A program made the position numbers and the translations under genes. DNA of 64,000 bases from Avena insularis (lineage: Eukaryota; Streptophyta; Magnoliopsida; Poales; Poaceae), in the NCBI GenBank assembly GCA_023614405.1, contig CM042685.1, positions 86,170,684-86,234,683 of the forward strand. The letters are read 5' to 3'. Positions 54,384 to 64,000 of the stretch are shown here, in pieces. The first letter of the stretch is position 1. Each line of letters starts with the position of its first letter. The notes under the pieces were generated by a model. It was not told the DNA's origin, made no database searches, and saw only the letters and a list, made by a program, of their open reading frames with translations.

Positions 54384-57300
54384 TTGCGGTTCCTTCTCCC
54401 TCTTGCTCTTGTGCTGCGATTACCCCTTTCCTCTTTCCATTCCAGCACGGGTCCTCGCCGTTCCAAGCCTCTCCTTACCGAGGAGGAGACAGACTCCGAC
54501 GACCTCATGGACGCTCGCGACGGTGCTGATGGTGCCAAGAAGCAGGAGGTCCCTGCCGGCGAGCGCGGTGGCTGGGAAGGCTCGGAGGTCTCCACCGAAG
54601 AGGTGGAGTGGCTCCGCTCCACCAGACGCATCCCACTGCAAGTGGATTGCCGCCTCCCCACCGGTGAGATCTCCCCTAAACCTCCAGCTGGCGAGCGGGT
54701 GGTTTTCCTTTCCCACTTCGAACGTGGTTTTTCTCTTCCTATGAGCACTTTCTTTTCCTCGTTTCTATCTACCTTCCATCTGTAGACCCACCATCTTCCT
54801 TCCAATGTAATTGGCTCTCTCTCTTGCTTCATCTCTGCCTGCGAGGCCTATCTTGGAATTTGGCCTACAGTTCTTCTGTGGGCCAAGTATTTTCATTTCA
54901 AAGTTCAGGTTGTCCCCCAGCCTGAAGTTCCCCATGCCGAGAAGAAACCTACTCGGTGCGGCGCTGCCAGCATCACGCCTAGGAGGGATTCCATCTTTCC
55001 TCGGGTTGATGGTATCGATTCTTGCAAGAAGTGGCATAGAACCTTTTTCTATGTCAAAAACAGCGGGTCCACTGACAACATCCGGCTTCCCCCTTTCTCA
55101 GACGAGGTCCCCCACAAGAAGCACTGGCAGCTTGACCCGCGCGACCAAGACGCTATGGTGAACAAAGCCAACACGATTCTGGAAAGGTTGCTGTCGCTGG
55201 ATGAGAACTTCCATCTCGCTGACTTTGACCTCATGTGCACCTTCATCTCATGCCGAGTAATCCCCATCCAAGCCAGTAGCCACAAGATGTTCTTCATGAG
55301 CGGGTCCCATGATCCCACTCGGCATTCTACTAGGGAGCTCACCCATGACTCCATTGCCCGCCGAGTAAGCTCAATATTTAAACTGAACTTGGCGGATGAT
55401 TGGGCTTGGAGTTGCCCTCCGTTTATCCGGGTTAGGCCTCTCCCCTGGGTAAGTTTCCGGATTACTTTCTCGCTGAGTAGGCTTTAGCTATTTTGCCACT
55501 CTTAGTTTAGTTTTTAGTCTCTCATTCTGTTTGTTTTTCGCAGAATCTCCTTCACCAGGTTGATGACAGTACTGTCCCTCCTGCTGGCTATCACGGGGAC
55601 CGCTCTGACTCGAACGAGGTCGAGTATGACTTGGAGTGCTTCATGCCGATCCCGCACACTGCAGCCGCTTCGGCTTCGGGTAAGAGTCAATCTCGCAATC
55701 CCTTACAAGACTAGTCTGGCGATGATGAGGATGATGATTGTACACTTTTGAAGGTATATGCCTTATGAGCTTAATCTCTTTGCTTATCCGAGTAAACCCA
55801 TTATTTACTTTTGCAGCTGGCCAGGTACATGACATTCCTCATCTCGCCGTGGGAGGAGTCGGCAAGATCCCCGTCGCTAAGCCGAAGCGACGCGGAACCT
55901 CCTCCAGCACTCAGCCGACTAAGAAGAACAAGCCTAGTCCGGCAGCTCCTGCTGCCTCTGCTGCTGCCAGCCTAGGTGATACTCGCCAAGCTGCTGGGCG
56001 CCGAGTCACGTGTCGAGTCGCCCGTGACCCGGTTGTCACCGGGTAAGTTTTTATACATTGCTTTCTCTGTTCTTTTCTTTTTTCCTCACTGCTGTTCTCT
56101 TACTTATGTCCTGTTGTTTTCAGTGTTGCACCTTTGACGGTGAATCTGGCTGCTTCTAGCATTGCCTCGCCGCTCAGGCCTGCACCTCCTCCAGCTGACT
56201 CGGCGGTGCTGAGTCCCGTCCGGGTTGAGGCTCGCACTATTGAGGCTCACGCTTCTCAGTGTCAATCAGACCCGGTGGGTCATTCGGCTAGCGCTCCTGG
56301 CGTTGGCCACTAAAAACTTCCTGATCTTGGTGCCCACAAGTCTGGCGCCGAGAAACCCTCTGCCCTCAGTTCCTCTGGCATCAGCCCTCAAGATGATGTG
56401 AATGAACAACTTCCTGATCTTGGAGCCAGCAAAACTGCTAAGCCCAGTCAGGGGGCTCCAAGATCTTCTCCAAATCCTCCTGCTCGCTCTCAAATTCTGT
56501 GAGAGGGCCAGAGCCATCCCAGGGCTTCTGGTTCTACTCGCCCCTCTTCTAGAAAATCCACCTCTTCGAAGCAAACTACGCTTGTTTGTGCTTCAGGTTC
56601 TGCTCCTCAGATCCAGCCTCCGAGGTCGGCGACAAAGCTTGCCTCAACGGGTAAGGGGACGAATCTGCGGCTGTCGGGTCAGGTGACGACTCCAGGGCTG
56701 TTACCCTCCATACTTCTGCTACTGCAACCCGTGCCACTGTGGGAACCGCCCTGAAAACAGGTCGAGTTCTCACTCGCACGCTCAGTGGCAAGAGCCTTGG
56801 TTCGGCTGAACCTTACGTTGTGGCATGGAATGCAGCAGGCGATCAAGAGGACAGCACTCGTGCCAGGAAGAAGCTGAAGCTAGGCCCCAAGGCCGTCTCC
56901 GACATGACCCAGCAGGCCAATACTCTGATGGCCCGCGTCGATGAAGTCAACGAGGTAAATTAACTTCTTACTCTTTTGTGTTATTGAGTATTTCCTTTAT
57001 ACATATCACCTAGTTCCCGAGGTTGCAGTCGAGTAAGAAACTTACTCGGTTGTAAGCTCCTCAATAGTCACTTAGTATTTAGATCCTTTACTTCAAGCCT
57101 GTATGCTAGAACTTCAATCCCTAGCCCTCAAGGTTACTGCCGAGTAAGAAACTTACTCGGTTGTAAGCTCTTAAGCTCTTTTGATTCCTTTGAGCCAAAC
57201 TCATGTTAGAGCTTCAATCCCTATCCCTCGAGGTTACTGCCGAGTAAGGAACTTACTGGGCTATAAACTCTTACGCTTTTTACTCGGTAAGTCGTCTGAC

Positions 57301-58670
57301 CTGACTTTTTCTTACTGTCTGTATTCTTTGATCAGCTCACAAATAACGAGCGCACCAAGGTGCATCAAGCTCTCGTCCTGGCGCATCGCAAGCTCGAACT
57401 TGCGTACGAGAAGCTACAGACTGACACCTTTGGGCAAGGTAATATCTTTGCTCTTCCCTTTTCTATTTTGGTGTAATTCTCCTTGGTTCATCTTTTCATT
57501 TTTCCTCTCATCTTTTTTCCACAACCACTGCTTAGTCTACCATCAACGATCTTCACTCGCAAATCAGCGAGGCCGAGAGTAAATTTCTTGCCTCCCTAAG
57601 CCCATTTCTGAAATTCTTCTATTGGCACTGACAAACATTTGTTCTGAATAAGCAGAGAAGCACCAAGCCGAACTCCAGAAGGAGCACGATGAGGTGACTC
57701 GGCTGAAGAAACTAATGGCTGAGACGGAGCAGAAGCACTTGGCCGAGGTGAAGGGGCTGTGGGAGGAGCTTGCCGAGAAGAACGAGCAACAAGCCGCCGG
57801 CGCCGAGAAGACCAAGAAGCTGCTCGAGGAGGCCGAATCATCGGTCGAGTCAGCAAATCTTAACTTGGATGCCCTCAAAGCCGAGGCCAAGACTTGGCAT
57901 AACAAACTCGCCGCCATCAACTTCTTTCTCGGTAGTGAGTTCTTACTCTTTACGCACTGTATAAGTCATTTTGGACTTCTTCCATCTGCCCTTGTTATTT
58001 GCTAACTTTTCTCTTTTTGCTTGCAGAGAACTTTCCTGAGGCCAACATGTTTGCCATCCGGGCCATGAAGAAAGTGAGAGCTGAGGCTGGTGCTCCTGCT
58101 GACGGTGAGGTGTCCATGGAGGAGCTCCTCGCAGCGGTGTCTGAACAGGTCAAGACCCTCAGATCTTGTGGTGTGGACTTGCTCAAGTCAGCTATCCATG
58201 CATTTTGCATGCTCTGGCCAGATGAAGACCCACCCGAACTCATCGAGCCACTCGCTGACAGACTACTCCTTACTAAAGACCGGTTGGATCAATGGCGTGA
58301 GTCGGCTGGCCGAGCTGCAGTGGATAAGGCTCTCTCCTTTGTGCTTTCATGGTACGAGGACATCAACCTCGACGTTCTTGCTCACATAAGGGGAGATGGC
58401 AAGTGGCTGAATGACCCAGAGCTGATCAAGAAGCTCCAGGAGCGAGCTTATGCCATGATCGAGTACACCATGGTGCATGCTTGGTGTGAAGGGCCCAGCT
58501 TCCTCGACCTTGGCGACCCGCTTGTCGAAGTTGCTGCTGAAGAGGGTGGCGACAGCGAGGCGACCGAGTCAGATGATCCAGATGACCCGGCTCTAGATGC
58601 CCCTCACCCGGCCGATGCTCCAAGAACTCCTGGCTCCGAGAATGCTCCTCTGAGTTCTCCTGCTCCTTAG
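54384..58670 (+). pseudogene. Antisense accessory gene of Tat-D, multi-exon, Transposase_28-like with coiled coil
   Basis: Exon 1 to 55448 has SEVSTEEVEWLRSTRRIP, FERGFSLPMSTFFSSFLSTF, an in-frame TAG (54783-54785), then HHLPSNVIGSLSCFISACEA, YLGIWPTVLLWAKYFHFK and CKKWHRTFFYVKNSG: the same block order as Tat-B/C. Later exons inferred from GT..AG ends: 55544-55748, 55818-56041, 56124-56954, about 57335-57438, 57534-57578, 57655-57932, 58027-58670. They encode a basic low-complexity part (KPKRRGTSSSTQPTKKNKPS), a coiled coil (LKKLMAETEQKHLAEVKGLW) and a C-terminal helical domain (EVSMEELLAAVSEQVKTLRS, LDQWRESAGRAAVDKALSFV) with an acidic tail ending SSPAP. The final exon is intact. The start Met at 54384 is uncertain. 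The 56124-56954 exon has a stop near 56311. Confidence 0.75.
57010..57290 (+). repeat. Intronic hairpin repeats in the Tat-D antisense gene
   Basis: Three units about 105-110 bp apart (57013, 57123, 57223), each with GAGGTTRCWGYCGAGTAAG and CTTACTCGG. The core is a 9-bp inverted repeat CCGAGTAAG / CTTACTCGG around AAA. The third unit is mutated. Confidence 0.88.
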
Positions 58671-59311
58671 GCCAACAAATACTCGAACTTTTATTAGATC
58701 CCCGGTATGCCGGGTACAGATGTAACGTACATTGCACTTTAAGTTTGATTTTGCGCCAGTCAATGGGCTTTACATATTTGCGTTATGCTCTGAGTGCGAA
58801 TAACTCAAGGACAAGTCCTCGAGTTTCATTTTGTCGTGTCACCTTTCCCTGCCTTTGGACCTTGTCTACCTTTTTCGGTGTTCGACATTAGGGTCTCAAA
58901 GTACGAAGGATATAGTTAGCGGGTATGAAACTTGGATAACTTGGCTGATATTACTCGACACATATTATAACACAGCCTACAGAGAGTTAGGAAAAAACTA
59001 AAGCTGACTCGTGTTTACCCCTTGTACTTATCCGACATTCGTTTTTACCCGTCTTAGATCTTTCTCTTGTTTGCCATGAAGCCGTGTTTTCGGACAACAG
59101 CATAGTCGAAGAGTTGATTTCTTCCGAGTAAACACTACTTGCTCTGAGATAAATTTCAGGTATCACGCCAGCCGACGTAAAATAGTTGAAATGGAAAGCC
59201 TAAGGGGTAGTCCCTGAGTCAGTTTTTCGAATCATACCATTTTTTTATTAGCACATAGCCGGCAAAAACGTCCGACATATGAGAGTTCGAGTAATACATG
59301 CACTGCTTCTC
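58671..59311. other. Spacer between antisense gene and pol of Tat-D
   Basis: About 640 bp with no coherent frame; the 3' ends of the two convergent genes would lie here. Confidence 0.55.
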
Positions 59312-59806
59312 CTAAGTATTGAAGGGACGAAGCAGTGCCACATTCCATGGCCTTTTGGTTTCATCTCCTGACTTGTCCGCCTTGTTCTTTTGTACTTCTC
59401 GAGCGTCGATGAGATAGTAGGAATCATTGTGCAATGCTTTGCTCACAATGAATGGACCTTCCCATGGAGGCGATAATTTATGCATTCCGGCTGTGCGCTG
59501 CACCAGCCTTAGCACCATATCTCCTTCTCGGAAAACACGAGGTTGCACTTTCCCGCTATGGTAGCGTTGGAGATTTTGTTGATATATAGCAGATCTGGAG
59601 AATGCCTGTTCCCTTGCTTCTTCGAGTAAATATACTCCATCTTCTCGGGCCTCTTTTACCTCAGCTTCCTAGTATTGCCTTATCCTTGGCGAGTCATATT
59701 CTATGTCGGCTGGCAAAACTGCTTCAGCCACATATACAAGGAAAAATGGCGTATAACCAGTTGATCGATTCCGAGTTGTTCTTAAGATCCACAGTACTGA
59801 GTGTAG
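59312..59806 (-). pseudogene. Tat-D integrase C-terminal domain
   Basis: MQPRVFREGDMVLRLVQRTA, then KLSPPWEGPFIVSKALHNDS and RPWNVALLRPFNT before the stop, the same ending as Tat-B/C. A stop joins it to the core at 59804-59806, and 59549-59806 is broken (fragments of the [13 protein letters not shown] block). Confidence 0.85.
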
Positions 59807-61237
59807 TTACTCTATCCAACAACCAGGTGATCTCTGGAGTGGTTCCATTAAGCGGGGTTTTATCCCGAACAGAACTAAGCCATTATCCCGTTCAACTTGT
59901 CCATTTGATTCTGGATGGGCGACTGATGCTACGTCGAGTCTTATTCGGTGTTTCCCACAGAAGCGAGCAAAAGCTCCTTCGTCCAAGTTTGTGCCATTGT
60001 TAGTGATCACACTGTGTGGGTAACCATATCTGAGGATTATACCCCTTAGGAATGTAACAGCTGTTTTAACGTCCAATTTCTTGATTGGTTTCACTTCTAT
60101 CCACTTAGTGAACTTATCAATCATGACCAAGATATGAATCATGCCTCCCCTTGCTGGTTTGAATGGTCCTACCATATCTAGGCACCACACTGCAAAAGGC
60201 CACGTGATTGGTATAGTCTTCAATTCAGACGCTAGTAAATGTGACTTGGACGCATAGTGTTGAAAACCACTACATTTTCCGACTAACTCTTGCGCTTGTG
60301 CCAATGCGCTTGGCCAGTAGAATCCATGTCGGAATGCCTTGGCTACCAACGCTCTTGATGACGCGTGGTGCCCGCACTCTCCCTGATGGATATCTAATAA
60401 GATCTCCTGGCCTTGCTCTGAGCTGATGCAACGCTGCAGTACAATTGTCACACTTCGCTTGTAGAGTTCCTTGTTGATTATGGTATATGCTTTTGCCCTT
60501 CGTGCTGTTTGCCTTGCCAATATCTCGTAACTCGGCAAGGTTCCATCTTTCAAACAACTGAATATTGGCCGTGCCCACGTTGGTATTAGTGGTTCCAGGT
60601 CTGCTTCAACATCAATTTCCATTGGTTCTGCCGACATATGCTCTGCCGAGAAAACTTGAGGAGTCCCCGAGTGTGATTCGGCGACCCCTGAGGTGAACGG
60701 ATCAGTCCCCGAGTGACTCGAACCTACCCCTGAGTCGATATCCATTGGCACTGCCTCTGATTCCTGATTCGCCGGGATGACCCTGATTGATTCGGACTCC
60801 GGTGACGGCTTGATCGATGGCTTCCTGAGATGCTCCAACGCTACCCCTAGTGGTATTGCTTGCCTGGAGGATCCTAGTTTGGACAGTACATCTGCTGCCT
60901 CATTTTCTGCTCTAGGAATGTGATGAAATTCACAACCGTCAAAGTATCCTGAAATTTGTTGTACGTGGAAGCGATATAACACCATGTTTGCTTCCAGTGC
61001 ATCCCAAAGTCCAGACACTTGCTGAATCACCAAATCCGAATTGCCAAAACACATGATCCTTTTGATACCAATTTCCTTGGCTACTTTAATGCCACGGACA
61101 AGTGTTTCATACTCGGCAATGTTGTTAGAAGCAGCAAAATGAATCTGCAACACATACCTCAGTTGATCCCTCTTTGGAGATGTGAGCACTATCCCGGCGC
61201 CCAGACCCATTCTTGTCTTGGACCCGTCAAAATGCAT
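59807..61237 (-). CDS. Tat-D archaeal-type RNase H and integrase core
   Basis: 476 codons open. Residues 1-125: MHFDGSKTRMGLGAGIVLTS (Asp), IAEYETLVRGIKVAKEIG (Glu), MCFGNSDLVIQQVSG (catalytic Asp changed to Asn at 61039-61041), IPRAENEAADVLSKLGSSR (Asp). Residues 135-240 are a long acidic/Ser linker with AVPMDIDSGV and EPMEIDVEAD. From 265: ILLDIHQGECGHHASSRALV and ELVGKCSGFQHYA (zinc domain; first Cys spacing slightly altered), WPFAVWCLDMVGPF, TKWIEVKPIKKLDVKTAVTF, SVITNNGTNLD (second Asp changed to Asn at 59999-60001) and ESNGQVERDNGLVL. The frame ends at 59804-59806. The start Met is internal to Pol. Confidence 0.93.
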   Translation of the reverse strand: MHFDGSKTRMGLGAGIVLTSPKRDQLRYVLQIHFAASNNIAEYETLVRGIKVAKEIGIKRIMCFGNSDLVIQQVSGLWDALEANMVLYRFHVQQISGYFDGCEFHHIPRAENEAADVLSKLGSSRQAIPLGVALEHLRKPSIKPSPESESIRVIPANQESEAVPMDIDSGVGSSHSGTDPFTSGVAESHSGTPQVFSAEHMSAEPMEIDVEADLEPLIPTWARPIFSCLKDGTLPSYEILARQTARRAKAYTIINKELYKRSVTIVLQRCISSEQGQEILLDIHQGECGHHASSRALVAKAFRHGFYWPSALAQAQELVGKCSGFQHYASKSHLLASELKTIPITWPFAVWCLDMVGPFKPARGGMIHILVMIDKFTKWIEVKPIKKLDVKTAVTFLRGIILRYGYPHSVITNNGTNLDEGAFARFCGKHRIRLDVASVAHPESNGQVERDNGLVLFGIKPRLMEPLQRSPGCWIE

Positions 61238-61700
61238 TTCCTAGTAGTTCGGATCTGGCAGTGGTGGTTTGTACTGCATTTCCATCCATTCGACAAAGAA
61301 ATCTGCAATGACTTGAGATTTTATTGCATCTCGCCTATCATATTGTAGAGTGTATGGTGCCAGTTCAATGGCCCATTTGGCTACTCAGCCACTGGCATCT
61401 TTGCTTCCCAATATATCCGAGATAGGTGCCTCGCATATTACCTGGATTGGGTGTTCTTGGAAATAATATTTCAGCTTCTTTGCTGCCATATATACCCCAT
61501 ATGTCATCTTCTGATAATACGGGTAATTCTGTTTCGAGACAGAGAGCACTTCGCTCAAGTAATATATTGGTCTTTGGACTGATTTGCCCCCTTCTTCACG
61601 TTCAACCACTATTACTGCACTTACAACTCTGTTGGTTGCGGCGACATAGAGCAACATTGGCTCTTTGGATAGTGGTGATGCTAGCTTCTCTTCTTTCCTG
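61238..61700 (-). pseudogene. Tat-D remnant of the first RNase H domain
   Basis: SKEPMLLYVAATNRVVSAVI, SVQRPIYYLSEVLSVSKQNY, MTYGVYMAAKKLKYYFQEHP and APISDILGSKDASG, then a stop at 61385-61387 and further fragments to the archaeal RNase H. Everything upstream in Pol (protease, RT fingers, palm) is missing; the preceding sequence at about 61700 is already Gag. Confidence 0.85.
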
Positions 61701-62300
61701 ATTCTGATATCTCGGCTGCCTGTTTTCATATTTGTTATCTGCTCCTACTGCTTGAGCATTTCCTCCTGTAAGTGGTGGAGGGGGAGGTGGTGGAAGCTGC
61801 TTATTCGGCGAGTCCACTCTGTCTCCTTTTTGAAACCAAGTGCATTGCCTTGTTGAGTGATTTGCCGGCTTACTCGGACTAGGCATGTGAAACTTACACG
61901 ACTGATCTAGCATCATCTCATAGGTGTATTTTTGTCGTCCCTGATACTGGTTCCTCTGATCGTATGGCCTTTTATCATCATTCTTTGGCACCCATTATTG
62001 TTGACCACTTGTTCTCTGACGCTGACTGCTTCCAAAATAAGGATGATCCTGACTCACGGCCGCAACCTGAGTCAAACCATACCTGTAATACGGCCTCTCG
62101 TCTCTTCTCTTGCTTCTGTATTCAGATCTTTCATGGATCCTTTGTGACCTGGCAGCGTCATAGATCTGAGTCTCAGTCATCCCGTCTGCCGACATGAGCA
62201 GCGGCTGAGTCGGATCTCCTAACGCATACGAGTCGGCGATTCTTATCGTCTCTGCCAGGCTTGCCGGCATATCCCTCTGTAACCTTTGCCACAGCACACT
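61602..62300 (-). pseudogene. Tat-D Gag, C-terminal part with CHHC zinc motif
   Basis: Frame 61995-62297 reads LQRDMPASLAETIRIADSYA and DERPYYRYGLTQ. Frame 61602-61991 has MMLDQSCKFHMPSPSKPANH then STRQC, a CX2H...HX4C zinc pattern, then GDRVDSPNKQ and a proline run, and KYENRQPRYQNQERREASIT. At 61700 it runs into the RNase H remnant. Confidence 0.8.
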
Positions 62301-62830
62301 TCCATGTCTACATCCTTGTGCAAACCATGTGATTGCTTGTTACTCGATTACCCCTTCACAAGATTTGTGCATCATGCACCACCTTGTGAGGAATTCCCTA
62401 TCTGTCTCATTCGGTCTTTCTTTGCACATTGCTAGTTGTTGTGGGCAATTCGGCCTCTTGTAAGTGCTTGTGAAATTGCTCACGAAAGCGTCGTGAAAAT
62501 CAATCCAACTATTGATGCTTCCGGGTGGCAAATTGTCCAGCCATACCCGAGTTGGTCCTTCCAGCATTTGTGGCACGTATGTACTGCCCATCTCAAGTTT
62601 CCCTGCGCGATCTTTACAGCGGTTCCATAATCTATGAGCCAGTCCTCTGGCTTTGTGCTTCCATCATATGGTTTTGTCCCTCTGGCCAGCTGGAAATTTG
62701 GCACCGGTGGCTCCTTCATGATCCTTGGGACAAAGCACGATGGACCCTGCGGACCTTATGATTCGATTATCTCTGCCATCTTTATGCGGTCAAGCTTTAG
62801 CCTTGCATCATCTGGCTGAAGGTTCCGACC
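62301..62830 (-). pseudogene. Tat-D Gag capsid part
   Basis: FQLARGTKPYDGSTKPEDWL, DYGTAVKIAQGNLRWAVHT in one frame, then YVPQMLEGPTRVWLDNLPPG, SINSWIDFHDAFVSNFTSTY, LAMCKERPNETDREFLTRWC and a stop at 62340-62342. It is the retrotransposon Gag domain, single here, without the duplicated module of Tat-B/C. One frameshift near 62590 and stops. Confidence 0.85.
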
Positions 62831-63955
62831 TCCATATCTTGTCCCCATTGCTTGATATGCATGATCCGACAATTCATACCCGTCATTTACCATGGCCGAG
62901 TAACCATCGTTATACATATTCGCGTTCGGGTCAGCAGGTTGTTGAATTGCTTTTCCCGCGCTTTGCTGTATTCTTTCCAGCTGAGCTGGTGCATTATTCG
63001 GAGTTGGATTTCCTCCTCCTGCCGAGTGAGTTCCGCGCCTAACATGAGGTGCAAAATTTTGCCCTCCGTTGTCATTTCTCTGCCCAACTTTTTCCGGGTT
63101 TTCATTTTCTCAGGGATTATTTCTTTTTGCCCCTTGCGCATGCGCCGGGTTTCCTTGAACCACTACCGGATCATAGGCAACCATCTGCTTGTTTCTTCCA
63201 GAATCCACACTTTTTTCTTTTCTCGGCCTGGGAGCCGCTCCGGGTGAGGATGCCATGTGCCCAGCCGATCTTGCCGGGATGGGAGTCGCCGAGTGAACCA
63301 GCTGTGACCTCCCTGCTATACCCGGATTTGCTCTGTAGTATGCCTCATTCAGCATGCTGGCTGCTTTTACTAACTCATTGACTCGTTCTTGCTGCCTTTT
63401 CTTTGCTTCCCCCTCCAGGTGGGGTAATTCTGCCATTGCTGCATCTGCCGCTCGCAGATTAGCTGTTGCCGTGTTGTGCGTTGGACGCATGGCCGTCTCA
63501 ATGTTGTTCTCCGATGTTACCTTGGATGTTCCATCTGCCAGCTCTTCATTGAGTTTCCTTCCTCTCAATCTCGTTGCATCAAGCCGGGTCTTTGCGCCCT
63601 TGACTCGATTTGCCGAGTTAAGCTCTCGGATGGTGATATCCACGTCCTGCTGTAACTGTGCCAGCTCCTTTGCTTTCTCCAGGACTTTTATCCTGGCTTC
63701 TTCCAACTCGGCTTGCACACGCGCCGGGTCAGTTGCTTGTGCCACTGGCTCTGCCAACTTGTCTATCGCTTCCTATAGCTCCTTAGCTCTTTTGCTCCTA
63801 GCTATGTTCTTTGGTTTTTCCAGCGGCGCCTTTGCTGTTCTTGCAGCCCTCGGTGTTTCCTCATGATTTCCTCCCTCTGCGTTCTCATTCACTACTGGAA
63901 CTGCTGGGGAAGCTGTGGGATTTGGTGCTGTCATCATTACCTCCATGGAGACGAG
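62831..63955 (-). pseudogene. Tat-D Gag N-terminal coiled region
   Basis: The likely start at about 63945 (MEVMMTAPNPTASPAVPV) is followed by a basic stretch and an in-frame TAG near 63774-63776. The frame then stays open (63110-63757): QAELEEARIKVLEKAKELAQ and VDITIRELNSANRVKGAK form a coiled coil, then RQQERVNELVKAASMLNEAY and a disordered Ala/Ser/Pro tail. From 63110 to 62831 it is broken. The start is chosen as the first ATG after the primer binding site. Confidence 0.7.
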
Positions 63956-63993
63956 TTGGTGAGGTTTCCCAGCAACAAGAGACGTAGGAGGAT

Positions 63994-64000
63994 CCGGCGC
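63994..64000 (-). promoter_or_regulatory. Primer binding site of Tat-D, cut by the window end
   Basis: The minus strand starts GCGCCGGATCC at the last base. With the TG expected just outside, it gives the TGGCGCC start of a Tat primer binding site. The 5' LTR should begin within a few bases outside the window. Confidence 0.6.

Larger units (their letters stand above)
53188..64000 (-). mobile_element. Tat-D: Tat-lineage element, minus strand, with diverged antisense gene; 5' end beyond the window
   Basis: On minus from the window end: primer binding site start, Gag with coiled N-terminus, zinc motif, RNase H, archaeal RNase H, integrase; on plus 54384-58670 a spliced antisense gene. The left (3') LTR lies within about 53190-54300: a minus-strand TATA box TATATAAGG at 53308-53316 supports it, but I could not fix its ends. 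A large internal deletion has removed protease and most of RT. It is a different family from Tat-B/C. Confidence 0.82.

Overview
The window is transposon-dense plant nuclear DNA, almost certainly from a grass of the Triticeae (wheat, barley, rye, Aegilops group). The signs are an Angela-like Copia LTR of about 1.8 kb, a Caspar-like CACTA end, Ty3/Gypsy elements of the Tat lineage (RT-RNase H followed by a second, archaeal-type RNase H), and long TG...CA solo LTRs. I see no convincing host gene, tRNA, rRNA or CRISPR. Nearly every long reading frame belongs to a mobile element, and most are broken by stops and frameshifts.

Layout. (1) Positions 1-9338 are the right part of a CACTA transposon, split by a Copia element on the minus strand (806-8919, target duplication TTTAT on both sides). 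(2) Positions 9339-10649 and 23505-26077 are two halves of a Tat-lineage remnant (Tat-A), split by a complete Tat element, Tat-B (10650-23504, pol on minus). (3) A second Copia element on plus (26078 to about 37269) has a 3.2 kb solo LTR (28801-32020) in its leader and a truncated 3' LTR. (4) Positions 37270-37998 and 51094-52708 are LTR-like sequence, split by another complete Tat element, Tat-C (37999-51093, pol on plus, target duplication GCAGA). (5) Positions 52709 to about 53187 are a fragment of another LTR. (6) From about 53.2 kb to beyond the window end lies a fourth Tat element, Tat-D (pol on minus). Its 5' LTR starts just outside the window, because a primer binding site is cut by the last base.

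The most interesting content is a second gene in the Tat elements. Between pol and the 3' LTR, on the strand opposite to gag-pol, lies a multi-exon gene. Its protein has an N-terminal domain like the plant 'putative gypsy type transposon' family (Transposase_28), a basic low-complexity middle, a coiled coil and a helical C-terminal part. Tat-B and Tat-C share its exon-intron layout, TATA box and 5' leader. Tat-D carries a diverged relative with its own introns. Tat-A keeps two pieces. Introns can survive retrotransposition here because the gene is antisense to the genomic RNA. One intron of this gene holds a tandem array of motifs that copy the element's own polypurine tract. The Tat-B/C family also has a duplicated Gag-type module upstream of the real gag, and a start codon inside the tRNA primer binding site.

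Catalytic residues of RT, RNase H and integrase are lost in several copies, mostly by G-to-A changes in CpG context. This fits silencing by methylation followed by decay.
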